Made by a program: the position numbers and the translations under genes. The notes beneath the pieces were generated by a model that worked only from the letters and a program-made list of their open reading frames with translations, ran no database searches and had not been told where the DNA came from. From Desulfonema magnum (GTDB lineage: Bacteria; Desulfobacterota; Desulfobacteria; Desulfobacterales; 4be13), in assembly GCF_017377395.1 (NCBI RefSeq), contig NZ_CP061800.1, positions 1,550,001 to 1,614,000 on the forward strand: a DNA stretch of 64,000 nt, read 5' to 3'. Position 1 is the stretch's first letter, and each line of letters opens with the position of its first letter. Below, piece by piece: positions 51,206-61,235 of this stretch.

Positions 51206-52243
51206 TCAGAAATTATGAATGGCCCTTGCAGGAAATGAGATGGAAACCGCTTCCCCTTCCTGAATTGCCAACTCAGACAGGGCTTTTTGGGTTATCAGGG
51301 ATTTGAAAACAGTCTCCCCGGCACGGATATGAACTTCATAAGTAAAACCCTGGGCAAACACGCCGGCAACCTTTCCTTTGAACATATTTCGGACGGTTGA
51401 AGAAAAGGCGTCTCTGGTGATAAGGATATCTTCGGGTCTGATGGCAATATGCCCCTGTCCGTTGTCCGGCTTTCTTCCCAGTTCAATTTCCAGATCGCCC
51501 AGGGACGTTTTTGTTCCTTCAAACCGGGCCTTGAAAAGGTTTTTCATGCCCACAAAATTCGCTACAAACGCGGACATGGGCTTTTGAAAAATGTCATCAA
51601 CCGGGCCTGCCTGTTCAATATGACCATTGTTGATTACCGCGGCCCTGTCACCCAGAGACAGGGCATCAACAAAATCATGGGTCACCATCATAAAGGTGGT
51701 CCCTGTATTCCGATGGAGCGACTTCAGGGCATTACGAACCTCTTCCCTGAAGTTGGGGTCCAGTGCGGAAAGCGGCTCGTCAAGAAGAAGGACCTCGGGC
51801 CGGACTGCCAGTGCCCGCGCCAATGCCACTCTTTGCTTTTCTCCCCCGCTCAGATTGCCCGGAAGCCGATCCAGAAGGTGGGAAAGATTCAGCAAAGATA
51901 CCAGTCTGTCAATTCTCTCAACCGCGATTTCTCCGCTGATCCGGTGATATCGCAGACCGTAAGCAATGTTTTTGCGGACTGTCAGATGAGGAAAAAGGGC
52001 CTGGTCCTGATAAACAATGCCGATGCCTCTTTTTTCAGGGGGCAGCCCGGTGACTTCTTTTTCCTGAATAAAAATTTGTCCCCGGGTGACAGGTATCAGC
52101 CCGGCAATGGCCTCAAGCAAAACCGTCTTTCCCGAACCCGTAGGCCCCATGAGAACAAAAAACTCGCCTTCTGAAATATCCAGACTGATATTGTCCAGAA
52201 AAAATTCCGATAATCGGACGTGGAGATTTTTTAGCGTGATCAT
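51206..52243 (-). CDS. Tungstate/molybdate ABC transporter, ATP-binding subunit
   Basis: 345 residues. ABC ATPase with Walker A LMGPTGSGKTVLLEAIAG, signature LSGGEKQRVALARAL, Walker B VLLLDEPLSALD and H-loop VTHD. A C-terminal regulatory domain (TOBE-like; HIAIRPEDILITRD) is present, as in ModC/WtpC. It overlaps the permease gene by 4 bp and powers uptake of the oxyanion bound by the downstream partner set. Confidence 0.88.
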   Translation of the reverse strand: MITLKNLHVRLSEFFLDNISLDISEGEFFVLMGPTGSGKTVLLEAIAGLIPVTRGQIFIQEKEVTGLPPEKRGIGIVYQDQALFPHLTVRKNIAYGLRYHRISGEIAVERIDRLVSLLNLSHLLDRLPGNLSGGEKQRVALARALAVRPEVLLLDEPLSALDPNFREEVRNALKSLHRNTGTTFMMVTHDFVDALSLGDRAAVINNGHIEQAGPVDDIFQKPMSAFVANFVGMKNLFKARFEGTKTSLGDLEIELGRKPDNGQGHIAIRPEDILITRDAFSSTVRNMFKGKVAGVFAQGFTYEVHIRAGETVFKSLITQKALSELAIQEGEAVSISFPARAIHNF

Positions 52244-53040
52244 GCTGTTTCAGTTTTTGACAGGGTGAGCATGCGGAGTACGAAAAACAGCAACAGGCAT
52301 ATCGTCACAAGCCAGACCGCAACCGGCTGAGAGTATTTCAGTCCGTAGCCCTCAAAGCGTTCATAGATCATCACTGGCGCGGTCATGGGGTGATAGGCCA
52401 CAATGACCACGGCACCGAACTCGCTGATCGCCCTGGCACCGCACATGATAAAGCCGATAACCATGGTTCGCCATGCCAGGGGAAATGTCACCCGGAAAAA
52501 GGTTCCGAACATGGATGCCCCCAAGCTGCGGGACACATTTTCGAGCCTGGGGGAGACCGCCTCGAAACCGTCCCTGACCGTATTGATATAAAAGGGCAGC
52601 CCGACAAAAGTGAGAACTGTGATGATCCCTGTGACGCTGCCCATGAGCCGTATACCAAGTTCATACATGATTTGTCCGATCAAATGGTTTTTTCCTGCAA
52701 CACTGAGGAACGCGATTCCCACCACTGGATGGGGGATCACGATGGGGAGATCAATGATGCTCTCCAAAAGCCGCTTTCCCCTGAAGTTTGTCCGGGCCAG
52801 CAGATAGGCCAGAGGGGTTCCGAAAAAAAAGGAGATCAGCGCGGCCGCTCCTGCTGTGTAAATACTCAGCCCGACAGAACGCATCACGTCCGGGTCATTT
52901 AAAGTCTCTCCGAGCATGGACAGAGACGGACCCGTCACCAATTCGATCAGCGGCAGCAGGATAAAGACCATCACCACAATGCCGCACGAAACAGTAAACC
53001 AGAAGAATGGTTCCCTTTTTTTCGCAGTTTTCGGAATCAA
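52240..53040 (-). CDS. Tungstate/molybdate ABC transporter, permease
   Basis: 266 residues with five or six membrane helices. The EAA loop that contacts the ATPase reads [20 protein letters not shown]. Similar in build to WtpB/ModB/TupB. It overlaps both neighbours by 4 bp, giving the order binding protein, permease, ATPase in one operon. Confidence 0.88.
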   Translation of the reverse strand: MIPKTAKKREPFFWFTVSCGIVVMVFILLPLIELVTGPSLSMLGETLNDPDVMRSVGLSIYTAGAAALISFFFGTPLAYLLARTNFRGKRLLESIIDLPIVIPHPVVGIAFLSVAGKNHLIGQIMYELGIRLMGSVTGIITVLTFVGLPFYINTVRDGFEAVSPRLENVSRSLGASMFGTFFRVTFPLAWRTMVIGFIMCGARAISEFGAVVIVAYHPMTAPVMIYERFEGYGLKYSQPVAVWLVTICLLLFFVLRMLTLSKTETA

Positions 53041-54023
53041 TTCTTCACTTCAACCAAAGATTGCAGGGGGGTCGGAAGTGTGGCCTTCATGGCTGCCGTG
53101 GGCACGCGACAGGGCACAAAAGGGGGCTGCCCCATGTCTTTCAGCACTTTCAGTCCGCCTTCCGGATCCAGCATATAGGCCAAGAACGCAAGGGCCGCGT
53201 CCGGGTTGGGCGCATCTTTGAGCAGGGTCACGCCGTAGGTGCAGGATTTTCCTCTGATGTTCATAAATGTGCCTGGTTTTTTTCCGGTCACGCGAACCTC
53301 GGCCTCGGCATACAGGTTGTCATATTTATAATTCCCGAGATTGATCTGATCAGGAAGCATCACATATCTGAGGCCGTGCTGAACGGCCACGGAAAGATAT
53401 TCCCAGGCATAGTCCATGTTACCGGTCTGGAGCAGGGAAACCAGTTCAACAGATTTGGGGCGAACATTTTCCATGGGCCGGTTCGCGAGCAGTTTGTCAT
53501 AAAGTCCGGGGGTTTTATAATGTTTTTCAGCCAGTTGAATGACCATCAGTGACCGGTAGCCGCACGGATCGAGATTTGGATCCGAATGTCCCCATACGAC
53601 TCCTTTTCTCTCAAGAATCTTGTACCAGTTATCCGCACTGATTTCCTTGGCATATTTACTCTTGTCCGTGTGACAGAGTACGAGCTGGTTGGTAGCGAAG
53701 CGGATGTTCCAGTTCGCATAATTGGGAATCAGGAGCTTGTCAATCACCTTGTAATCGGCTGAGGCCATGATATCACAGGGCTTTTTCAGATCACTCACCT
53801 TACGGGCTGCCTTTGAACTGCCGCTCGGTTCGCGCTGAAGGTCCACACCCGGATATTTCGCCTCAAATGCTTTTTCCATGGCCGCAAACGGCACGGTCAG
53901 GCTGCCTGCGTGAAACATGGTCAGTTTACCTTGGGGTTCTGCCTCTGCCGCGCCGGCAAACAGACACGCTGATGCGATAAACGCAATCATTATAAAACCT
54001 GTTGTTCTCATTCTGAATGTCAC
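53037..54023 (-). CDS. wtpA: Tungstate/molybdate-binding protein, WtpA-like
   Basis: 328 residues from GTG 54023, chosen because AAGGAGG lies 5 bases upstream; longer frames lack such a site. Signal peptide about residues 5-27. Oxyanion-binding features include [16 protein letters not shown] near the start, [14 protein letters not shown] and [13 protein letters not shown]. These are characteristic of the WtpA/ModA-like group that binds tungstate or molybdate, needed for formate dehydrogenases and aldehyde oxidoreductases of anaerobes. Which oxyanion is preferred cannot be told. Confidence 0.88.
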   Translation of the reverse strand: MTFRMRTTGFIMIAFIASACLFAGAAEAEPQGKLTMFHAGSLTVPFAAMEKAFEAKYPGVDLQREPSGSSKAARKVSDLKKPCDIMASADYKVIDKLLIPNYANWNIRFATNQLVLCHTDKSKYAKEISADNWYKILERKGVVWGHSDPNLDPCGYRSLMVIQLAEKHYKTPGLYDKLLANRPMENVRPKSVELVSLLQTGNMDYAWEYLSVAVQHGLRYVMLPDQINLGNYKYDNLYAEAEVRVTGKKPGTFMNIRGKSCTYGVTLLKDAPNPDAALAFLAYMLDPEGGLKVLKDMGQPPFVPCRVPTAAMKATLPTPLQSLVEVKN

Positions 54024-54079
54024 TTTTTCCTCCTTATTTTTATTGAAAAATATATTAAAACAGACCCATAAAGCCATTG

Positions 54080-54096
54080 CTCAGAATACTTCTGAG
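54080..54096. promoter_or_regulatory. Dyad CTCAGAA-TAC-TTCTGAG upstream of wtpA
   Basis: Perfect 7-bp inverted repeat with a 3-bp centre, 57 bp before the GTG start. It could be an operator for a metal-oxyanion regulator or part of the leader RNA. No molybdenum-cofactor riboswitch was recognised. Confidence 0.35.
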
Positions 54097-54305
54097 GAGC
54101 ATATATCGGAATCTTTTCCCGGCAAGGATAAGATATCTTCTTAATGTAATTTTTAATCATTTTGAAGTCAATATTTTTTTTATATTATCTGAAAGACTTA
54201 TAATGACTCTTTATAACTATAAATTACCCAAAAGCATGTGGGGCATATCTGTAAAATTGTTCCACAACAACGTATGAACTGACAAATGAAGGATGATAAA
54301 AAAAC

Positions 54306-54364
54306 CTGATTATAACGGATTTGGAGGAAGGCCGGCCAAGCCCTGTAAGGGCGGCATATTTTTA
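54306..54364. repeat. Repeat family A, left-end fragment
   Basis: CTGATTATAACGGATTTGGA, then GCCCTGTAAGGGCGGCATAT. Lacks the right half of the element at 24101-24268. Confidence 0.75.
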
Positions 54365-54386
54365 GCATTTTTTCGAGCTACTGATA

Positions 54387-55445
54387 CTATAAAATTAAGA
54401 GACTGTTTTTCACTTCTATCTGAACCTTGTTTTTCAATATTACTTGTTGCCAGTTTTTATATTCTGCTGGCGGATTATATTGATTTGTTGAAATATCATA
54501 TTTCCCCTCGACACCCGTCATTACCGCCATTGAATTCGTAGCCGCAGCTTTTACTCCGTCGTCCGTCGCTCTGTAACCTGCGTAGAAATCATTACCAGGC
54601 CATGACACATGGTCCCAGGCCACGAAACTGAAAAGTTCACAATCAGCGAATTCATCATCTTCTTCCTCATAATTTTTTGGTTTGCATAGCTGATGTTTGT
54701 TTTCATTTCCTTTGGTTAAGGGCCTGACAAGAAAAACTGTCCCATTTATCTCATATCTTTCGTTTTCGCATTCCCGATAGGGATCGTAATACACCGCTTT
54801 AATATTTGGAAGGTCGGCACCATGATTTTCCAAAAAACTTATCAGTGTGTTTTTAAGCTCACGGCCCAGCCGGCCTCTGAACTTTCCTGCAAAGTGACCG
54901 CAGCCAAGACCCGGAACAGTTATAAATGCCATTTTGCCTTTGTTCTTTGCAATCTTGTTTGCATATATGAATGATGGTAATAATCTTCTTTCACAGAGCT
55001 GATAATATGTTTCCGGGTTTATTTTCCCATTTCTTGTAACCTCCTGCCAGTCAGCAGGGACATTGTTTTTACCGTTCCGTAATAATGCGCCCGGAATAAA
55101 AAGAAGTGTCGCCTTAAACGGAGCCTTATGCACTTCAGGATGATAATGTCCGGCATTGTCAAACACCGTCACCAATACAGCGATATTAATGTCACCTAAT
55201 ATCGAAAGCTCATCCTGATTCCAGTCCGTCCCGTCACCGCAGACAGCACTCTCTGCAAAAATCTGGGGATGTTTGGTGCTGATAAGCAATTCAATAAATT
55301 CCACAGGACTTATTTGAAACACATTCTTATCCTTCAGTTTTTCCTGCAAATATCTTCCCGCACAGGTTCCGGCTTCAATCGCTTTAATATAAGATATTAC
55401 CTTTTCATATGTTTCCTTATTTATTAAGATGCTATAGTTTTTCAT
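54387..55445 (-). CDS. Macro-domain-like protein of unknown role
   Basis: 352 residues, no signal peptide. The central segment MAFITVPGLGCGHFAGKFRG resembles the nucleotide-binding glycine loop of macro domains, which bind or hydrolyse ADP-ribose. A preceding NIAVLVTVFDNAGH and a following PNIKAVYYDPYRECEN would fit the surrounding strands. The C-terminal half (GNDFYAGYRATDDGVKAAAT) has no counterpart I know. Single gene, weak ribosome site. The assignment rests on the loop motif and is tentative; it could be a different Rossmann-like enzyme. Confidence 0.6.
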   Translation of the reverse strand: MKNYSILINKETYEKVISYIKAIEAGTCAGRYLQEKLKDKNVFQISPVEFIELLISTKHPQIFAESAVCGDGTDWNQDELSILGDINIAVLVTVFDNAGHYHPEVHKAPFKATLLFIPGALLRNGKNNVPADWQEVTRNGKINPETYYQLCERRLLPSFIYANKIAKNKGKMAFITVPGLGCGHFAGKFRGRLGRELKNTLISFLENHGADLPNIKAVYYDPYRECENERYEINGTVFLVRPLTKGNENKHQLCKPKNYEEEDDEFADCELFSFVAWDHVSWPGNDFYAGYRATDDGVKAAATNSMAVMTGVEGKYDISTNQYNPPAEYKNWQQVILKNKVQIEVKNSLLIL

Positions 55446-55499
55446 GTTTTTTTAATCCGTTAAGTTGCCTGTTATGACAACTGCTCATATGCTGAATTG

Positions 55500-56864
55500 T
55501 CAGACCACTTCCTCACATCCGCACACAGCATCTTTCCCTTTTTTTTTGATATTGAACATGGCCTTGTCCGCCAGTCTGAGCAGACGGGTCATATCATCGG
55601 CATCGTCCGGATAGGCTGAAACTCCGCAGCTTGCCCGAAGCTTCACATGATGGCCCCGGTTTGAGAGATAAACGGTCTCTCGCATCCGGGCGCGGATTTC
55701 TTCGGCTTTTTCTATGGCCTGTTTTTTGTCAAATCCGGGCAAAACAACCACAAATTCATCGCCGCCGTAAGCCACGCCGTAAGCAGGTTCCGTAAGGGTT
55801 TCCCGAATGGTTTCCGCCACCTCCTGAAGCGCCTGGCTGCCATTGAGATGACCATAAGTGTCCACCGTGTGTTTGAAATTATCTATATCCATAAAAATCA
55901 GGGAAAGCGGTGTGTTGTCTGACACGCTGGTTCGGATGAGTTCAGGCAGAACCTGGTAAAGATATCGGGTGTTATAAAGACCTGTCAGATTATCATGCAC
56001 GGCCAGATAGCGAAACGTCATTTCACTGTGTCGGAGTTCTTCCTCTGCCAGCTTTCTGGCAGTATTGTCTGTCACAATCCCCTCCATAAAAGGTTCGCCT
56101 TTGTCATCTGTGGCCAGGCGAACATTGAGCAAAAGCCATGCCGGTGTTCCGTCTTTACGCCTGATTCTCAATTCATAATTCGTTAATATTTTTTTCTTTT
56201 TCAGGGATGCGATCATCTTCTCACGGTCTTCGGGATTATAATAAAATTCTTTGCTTATATCTTCATTTGTGAGAATTTCTTCAGGCAGGCTGCAGCCCAT
56301 AATGCGGACATAGGAGGGATTGGCGCTGAGAATTTTTCCCGACAGCGTGCTTTGAAACATCCCCTGGACGGCGTTTTCATACATATTCCGATACTGTGTT
56401 TCAGCCTGCCTGCGTTCTGCGATTTCCCGAATCAGTTTCTCATTTGTTTTTTTCAGTTCCTGTTTTGACCGGTTTAATTCCAAATGGGTTTTGACCCTGG
56501 CGACTAATTCTGCTTCATTAAAAGGTTTGGTCACATAATCCATCGCGCCGATCTCAAAACCTTTTACAAGACTTTCGGTCTCTGTCATTGAGGTGAGAAA
56601 CAGAATAGGAATATCCCGGGTTGCATCATTTTTCTTTAATCGCCGACAGACTTCAAATCCGTTGATCCCCGGCATAATTATATCCAGAAGAATCAGATCA
56701 AACCTGTCGGATTTCACCAAGTCAAGGGCTGTTTCGCCGTCCCAGGCAAACATCAGATGATATCCTTCTCTTTCTAAAATACACGCTGCAAATTGCATAT
56801 TAATCGGCGCGTCATCAACAATTAATATTTTGAATTTTTGATTTTCATTGCTCATTTCAGTCAT
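55500..56864 (-). CDS. Response regulator with PAS and GGDEF (diguanylate cyclase)
   Basis: 454 residues. Receiver (ILIVDDAPINMQFAACIL; LILLDIIMPGINGFE; KPF), coiled coil, a PAS domain with its PAC end (about 155-275: YELRIRRKDGTPAWLLL), then GGDEF with DNLTGLYNTRYLYQVLP, DIDNFKHTVDTYGHLNG and an intact AYGGDEFVVVL. It should make cyclic di-GMP on phosphorylation. No RxxD inhibitory site was seen. The receiver is a close paralogue of that at 39793-40908, so both may be served by the same kinase. Confidence 0.94.
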   Translation of the reverse strand: MTEMSNENQKFKILIVDDAPINMQFAACILEREGYHLMFAWDGETALDLVKSDRFDLILLDIIMPGINGFEVCRRLKKNDATRDIPILFLTSMTETESLVKGFEIGAMDYVTKPFNEAELVARVKTHLELNRSKQELKKTNEKLIREIAERRQAETQYRNMYENAVQGMFQSTLSGKILSANPSYVRIMGCSLPEEILTNEDISKEFYYNPEDREKMIASLKKKKILTNYELRIRRKDGTPAWLLLNVRLATDDKGEPFMEGIVTDNTARKLAEEELRHSEMTFRYLAVHDNLTGLYNTRYLYQVLPELIRTSVSDNTPLSLIFMDIDNFKHTVDTYGHLNGSQALQEVAETIRETLTEPAYGVAYGGDEFVVVLPGFDKKQAIEKAEEIRARMRETVYLSNRGHHVKLRASCGVSAYPDDADDMTRLLRLADKAMFNIKKKGKDAVCGCEEVV

Positions 56865-56976
56865 TTTTTTTATTTTTGTCCGGAAAATGATAATTGGTCA
56901 TCAGATTCTCTGTTTTTGCATAGGAAATTATGAAACATGCCTCATTTACAAGGATTCTGTATAAGAAGAGAATAAT

Positions 56977-57425
56977 ACTCGATGATCCGGTTTTTTTCTG
57001 TCATTCCTGCGAAAGCAGGAATCCACTGCCTCCGGATTCGTAAAATCTATAGAAAACAGTTCCCTGCTTTCGCAGGTTTCATCCCGTTCTTTGTTCTTGC
57101 AGACTCGATATTCAAGTTTTTTTCTGTCATTCCTGCGAAAGCAGGAATCCACTGCCTCCGGATTCGTAAAATCTATAGAAAACAGTTCCCTGCTTTCGCA
57201 GGTTTCATCCCGTTCTTTGTTCTTGCAAACTCGATATTCAAGTTTTTTTCTGTCATTCCTGCGAAAGCAGGAATCCACTGCCTCCGGATTCGTAAAATCT
57301 ATAGAAAACAGTTCCCTGCTTTCGCAGGTTTCACCCCGTTCTTTGTTCTTGCAGAATCGGGAGAGCCGTCGAACGAAATAACAGGCTGTTTGTTCAAATC
57401 CGGTCAAAAACCTTGATCATTGAGT
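56977..57425. repeat. Repeat family R, core triplicated (126-bp period)
   Basis: TCATTCCTGCGAAAGCAGGA begins at 57001, 57127 and 57253: an exact 126-bp period. Each unit includes TCCGGATTCGTAAAATCTAT and an inverted CCCTGCTTTCGCAGGTTTCA. Frames on both strands repeat the same peptide and are not genes. Confidence 0.93.
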
Positions 57426-57546
57426 GTCACTAAATTCAGCTAACCGAAAAAAAAACCTGATCATCGAGTGATAAAAGAATTACACATGATTGTGTCATCA
57501 TCAGCGCGGTTTTTTAATTATAACCTACCATATATAAACGAAAACT

Positions 57547-58617
57547 TCAATCATTTTTTAATGTTAACCCTCTGTCTGTAATGAATTTTTTCAGTTCAGC
57601 GTTGCTTGCAATTTTCTGTAAGAACAGATAAAGTTTTTCAGAATGGGGGTGGGGTAAAAAATGACGAGGAATAATCGTAGGCTTGCAGGAATCATACAGC
57701 GGTATGTCAAAAAAACTGCCACTGAATATATCGTTATATTCAGCCATTCCGCAGGATTTATGAGGACATTCGTAATAAAATGAGCCTGATGTGTCTGAAA
57801 AACAATCTGAATATCTGAAATAGTAAGGATTTGTATGCTCAAGGCAGGCTTCAAGTTCTTTGTAAAGCACCGTCTTTTTTTTTTCAAAATTCGCCTGAAA
57901 CAGGAGTCTGTTCTGAGACAAAAGTTTATCCAGGGAGTTGATGAAGCTCATTCCCGATACTTTTTTATCCTTCTCCTGCTTAGGAGAAAGTGAAGAAATT
58001 TTGCTTGTGTCAACTTTTGCGGATGCCATACCAATAACGATTCCGTAGGTGTCAAACACCGGGCTGCCTGAATTTCCGGGATGAAGGACAAGGTCTGTCT
58101 TATATGTTACATTTTCAAGCACACCTGACAATGGGAGATTTCCTTCGTATTTATAATAGATATCATTTATTTTTCCGTTACTTATCTTAACTTTTTCTGA
58201 TGCGAAAGGATAGCCCATAACAACCACAGCATCCGAAGGATCTACAAGTTGTTTGTCGGAAACACGTTCTGCAATATGCTTTTGAATCTGTACATAAGGC
58301 GTATTTTTTTCAAATATGTTCAACAGCGCCTGATCGTGTTTCTTCTCAATGTAAATCACCTCAGCATGTGTCAGCCTGTTCTTCCATCTCACGTTGATCG
58401 CATTCGCGTTCTGAATCACATGATAACAAGTTGCAATTGTGCCATAAGCATTAATAAAAAACCCGGTTCCGGTTCCTTTGTCTGTTTTTATAAGAACCAC
58501 AGTTTTTGAACAGTTTTCTGAAATCTTTTTTATGTCCATTGAATACCCCTGATGGAAAGGAAAAAAGAAGACCGCCAGGAACAGGATTAAACAGTTAATA
58601 TTATGCTTTGTTTTCAT
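57547..58617 (-). CDS. Trypsin-like serine protease, exported
   Basis: 356 residues from ATG 58617, chosen so that the signal peptide (CLILFLAVFFFPFHQGYS) starts the protein; a longer frame reaches 58680. Catalytic triad: His in IATCYHVIQN, Asp in KKHDQALLNI, Ser in LHPGNSGSPVFD, the S1C (DegP/HtrA) arrangement. No PDZ domain follows; instead about 150 residues with several cysteines (SGSFYYECPHKSCGM). Likely a periplasmic quality-control or regulatory protease. Confidence 0.9.
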   Translation of the reverse strand: MKTKHNINCLILFLAVFFFPFHQGYSMDIKKISENCSKTVVLIKTDKGTGTGFFINAYGTIATCYHVIQNANAINVRWKNRLTHAEVIYIEKKHDQALLNIFEKNTPYVQIQKHIAERVSDKQLVDPSDAVVVMGYPFASEKVKISNGKINDIYYKYEGNLPLSGVLENVTYKTDLVLHPGNSGSPVFDTYGIVIGMASAKVDTSKISSLSPKQEKDKKVSGMSFINSLDKLLSQNRLLFQANFEKKKTVLYKELEACLEHTNPYYFRYSDCFSDTSGSFYYECPHKSCGMAEYNDIFSGSFFDIPLYDSCKPTIIPRHFLPHPHSEKLYLFLQKIASNAELKKFITDRGLTLKND

Positions 58618-58862
58618 ATAGTTGTATCTCTTATTATATATGGATTGAAACAAATCGCGTCCCCTTATCCGGAGTGACAAACTTGCAGTTTGTCAATGCG
58701 GGTTTGCATGCGCCGGAGATTCCGAACAGATTGCAAAAAATATCCGAAGTATCGCAATATAACACAGCGTATATAAAGAGGCAAAGCAAAAAAAGTCTGG
58801 AAATCCTTTGCTAATAAAAATGAATTTCTTTTTAGGGATTTCCCCAAAAATAAAATACCCGG

Positions 58863-59075
58863 TGTAGGGTGGGTGGAGCGAAGCGCAACCCACCGCACAA
58901 GGTGGGTTGCGCTTCGCTCCACCCACCCTACATTTTTTGTATCGGTATATTATTTATTTCGAGTTCCCTTACTCGATAATCAAGTGCGGTGGGTTGCGCT
59001 TCGCTCCACCCACCCTACATTTTTTGTATCGGTATATTGTTTATTTCGAGTTCCCTTACTCGATAATCAAGTTTT
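58863..59075. repeat. Repeat families C and R interleaved, with a local duplication
   Basis: A full family C hairpin (58863-58932) is followed by TTTTTTGTATCGGTATATTA and ACTCGATAATCAAGT; then a half copy of family C (58986-59021) and the same 50-bp tail again. The duplicated stretch is nearly exact, so it is recent. A family R right end with GTTATCGAGTTTT closes the block near 59197. The gap 59200-59450 holds no gene. Confidence 0.85.
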
Positions 59076-59450
59076 TTCGTCATTCCGTTCGGCGTGAGCC
59101 TTCGATCAGAAGCTTCGGCGTGAGTTCACCGAAGCCCCAGTCAAACGAAATGACAGGCTTTTTATTCGATCCGGATCAAAAACCTGGTTATCGAGTTTTA
59201 TAAAATGAAAATTTTTTTGTTGAAAAGTCTGAATTAGGTGAATACGATATATAATTTAGGATAATTGAAAAAATTTCCGAAGGACTGGGAAGTCCGGGCA
59301 GGTTTGGTTCGGATTTGTCATTCTGAACCGAACAGCGGCAAGTTCGTTTTTCCTGACTTTTCGATCTGCCTATAATCGAAAATACTCCCGCTGGATGGGG
59401 AAATTCAGCGGGTCAGGTTCGGAATTATCAGCGATACAGAGCAGGTAAAA

Positions 59451-59516
59451 TGCAAATAAATGAATCTCCTGCTGACCGGAGAATATGCTTTGCCTGCTCT
59501 GCATCACTGGCAGGCA
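59451..59516. repeat. Repeat family I, copy 1
   Basis: Contains AAATGAATCTCCTGCTGACC and ATATGCTTTGCCTGCTCTGC. The matching copy at 61236-61313 lies on the other side of the two-gene unit at 59602-61232, in the same direction. Confidence 0.65.
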
Positions 59517-59601
59517 GTTACATTTGAGTTTTTTAATAAAATTGATGAGAACAACTCATATTTCATCTAAAAAGAGTTAGTTGAGTTAAACGGAGGTAAA
59601 A

Positions 59602-59988
59602 ATGGACCAACTGAGGATTGAAGCCACAAAGCGCACTCCTGACATATTTTTTGACTGCCAAAACAATCTCCTTGAAATCAGAGGGAGGTCCTACCCCGCG
59701 GACATTTCCGAATATTACACCCCTGTTTTTTCCTGGCTGGAGGAATATCTTGAACAGCTAGATGACAAAAAATGCACCGTGAACATTGATCTCACTTATT
59801 TTAACAGCAGTTCTTCAAAAACATTGCTGGACTTTTTTACAATGCTGGAAGAGGCAGTAAGAAAAGGCAAAAGCATCTCTGTAAACTGGATTTATGACGC
59901 GGAAGACGAAGACAATCTGGAATACGGAGAAGATTTTCAGGAAGATTTGGAGTTGCTAACATTTAACCTGGTTCAAAAGGAGGGATAA
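59602..59988 (+). CDS. SiaC-like protein (DUF1987)
   Basis: 128 residues, cytoplasmic. Characteristic opening IEATKRTPDIFFDCQNNLLE followed by IRGRSYPADISEYYTPVFSW and INIDLTYFNSSSSKTLLDFF: the SiaC fold, related to anti-anti-sigma factors, where a Ser/Thr in the loop is phosphorylated by SiaB. In Pseudomonas SiaC binds and activates the diguanylate cyclase SiaD. No siaA, siaB or siaD lies next to it; a GGDEF protein is 2.7 kb away. Good ribosome site GGAGG. Two bases precede the next gene. Confidence 0.9.
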   Translation: MDQLRIEATKRTPDIFFDCQNNLLEIRGRSYPADISEYYTPVFSWLEEYLEQLDDKKCTVNIDLTYFNSSSSKTLLDFFTMLEEAVRKGKSISVNWIYDAEDEDNLEYGEDFQEDLELLTFNLVQKEG

Positions 59989-59990
59989 AG

Positions 59991-61232
59991 ATGAAAAATT
60001 TAACAAAAGTTTTCACTGCTCTGATTATCACTTGCATTTTTTTCAACATATGCTTCATCAGCAACGAGGTTCATGCTGAAGATTTTTATCATCTGGGAGT
60101 GGCCCTTCCCCTCACCGGTACCGGAGCATTTTACAGTAAAGACGGCATTGACGCGATCCAGCTCGCTGTTGAAGAGATCAATGCCAGAGGGGGCTTTATG
60201 GGAAAATATCCCATAAAGCTTTTTATCCGCAATACCGGCACAAAGCCGGATGCGGCTGTCCGGGAGACAAAAGCCATGATTTTTTACAACAATGTCCGGT
60301 GTGTTCTCGGAACATATTCCAGCGATTGTGCCATGGCCATCAAGCCTGTGGCAAAGGAGCATGGAATTCTTCACATTGCCGCGATCAGCAATTCGGAAAA
60401 TATCACTCTGAAGGATTTCAGCCCTTATACATTCTCAGTGGTTCCCAACAGTTTTATGCAGGCCAATGCGGTGGCCCTGGGTGTGGCCCGTCTGGCCAAA
60501 GAAAAAGAGTGGAAAAAATATGTGACTATTGCCTCGGATTATGAGTGGGGAAAAACAACCCAGATGAATTTTGTTCGTCACTTGAAAAAAGTCGCGCCTG
60601 ACTTGAAATTAATAAAAAAATTATGGCCCCGTCCGGGAGAGAATCAGTTTGCCTCCTATATCACGGAGATCATGTCTCTGAAACCCGATTTTGTCTATGG
60701 GTCCCTGGCCTCCCGGGATAACATGGTCTGGATGAATGCAGCCAAGACGCTTAACTTTTTCAAAAAAATTCCCTACCCCGGTTCACTGATCAGTGTGTCC
60801 GAACTTATCAGCCAGGCGGACACAATTCCCCGGGACATGATCGGACTTTGCCGCGCCCCGTTTTTTGCGCATACAGATGTCCCCATGATGAAGAATTTTG
60901 TGAAAAGCTTCCGGGCTGTGTATAATCGTTATCCCAGTGACTGGGCTGTAATGGAATATGACGCTGTTTATATATTGAAACAGGGGATTGAAAAAGCCGG
61001 TGATATTGACAGTGAAATGGTAAAGAATGCTTTGACAGGATTAACCGTGGATACAACACGGGGGAAACTTTTTTTCCGAAAGATTGATAACCAGCTCAGT
61101 TGTTCGTCCTACTTAGGGGTGGTGGCTGACGATCCTGATTATCCCTTCCCTGTTTACAAGGAACTGATTGAAATCAAGGGTCCTGATTCCTGGCGATCTG
61201 AAAAGGAAATTCTCTCGGCAAGGAAAGAGTAA
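59991..61232 (+). CDS. Periplasmic binding protein, branched-chain amino acid type
   Basis: 413 residues. Signal peptide about residues 1-28 (ending NEVHAED). Type I periplasmic-binding fold: LGVALPLTGTGAFYSKDGID, GAYS-like LGTYSSDCAMAI, and DYEWGKTTQMNFV. No permease or ATPase gene accompanies it. Two bases separate it from the SiaC-like gene, so it may serve signalling (ligand sensing for a c-di-GMP switch) instead of uptake. Ligand unknown. Confidence 0.92.
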   Translation: MKNLTKVFTALIITCIFFNICFISNEVHAEDFYHLGVALPLTGTGAFYSKDGIDAIQLAVEEINARGGFMGKYPIKLFIRNTGTKPDAAVRETKAMIFYNNVRCVLGTYSSDCAMAIKPVAKEHGILHIAAISNSENITLKDFSPYTFSVVPNSFMQANAVALGVARLAKEKEWKKYVTIASDYEWGKTTQMNFVRHLKKVAPDLKLIKKLWPRPGENQFASYITEIMSLKPDFVYGSLASRDNMVWMNAAKTLNFFKKIPYPGSLISVSELISQADTIPRDMIGLCRAPFFAHTDVPMMKNFVKSFRAVYNRYPSDWAVMEYDAVYILKQGIEKAGDIDSEMVKNALTGLTVDTTRGKLFFRKIDNQLSCSSYLGVVADDPDYPFPVYKELIEIKGPDSWRSEKEILSARKE

Positions 61233-61235
61233 TGC

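Noticed and set aside
56946..57416. 150-codon frames on both strands with threefold repeated peptide
   Set aside because: The 126-bp repeat R unit is a multiple of three and stays open in two frames by chance.
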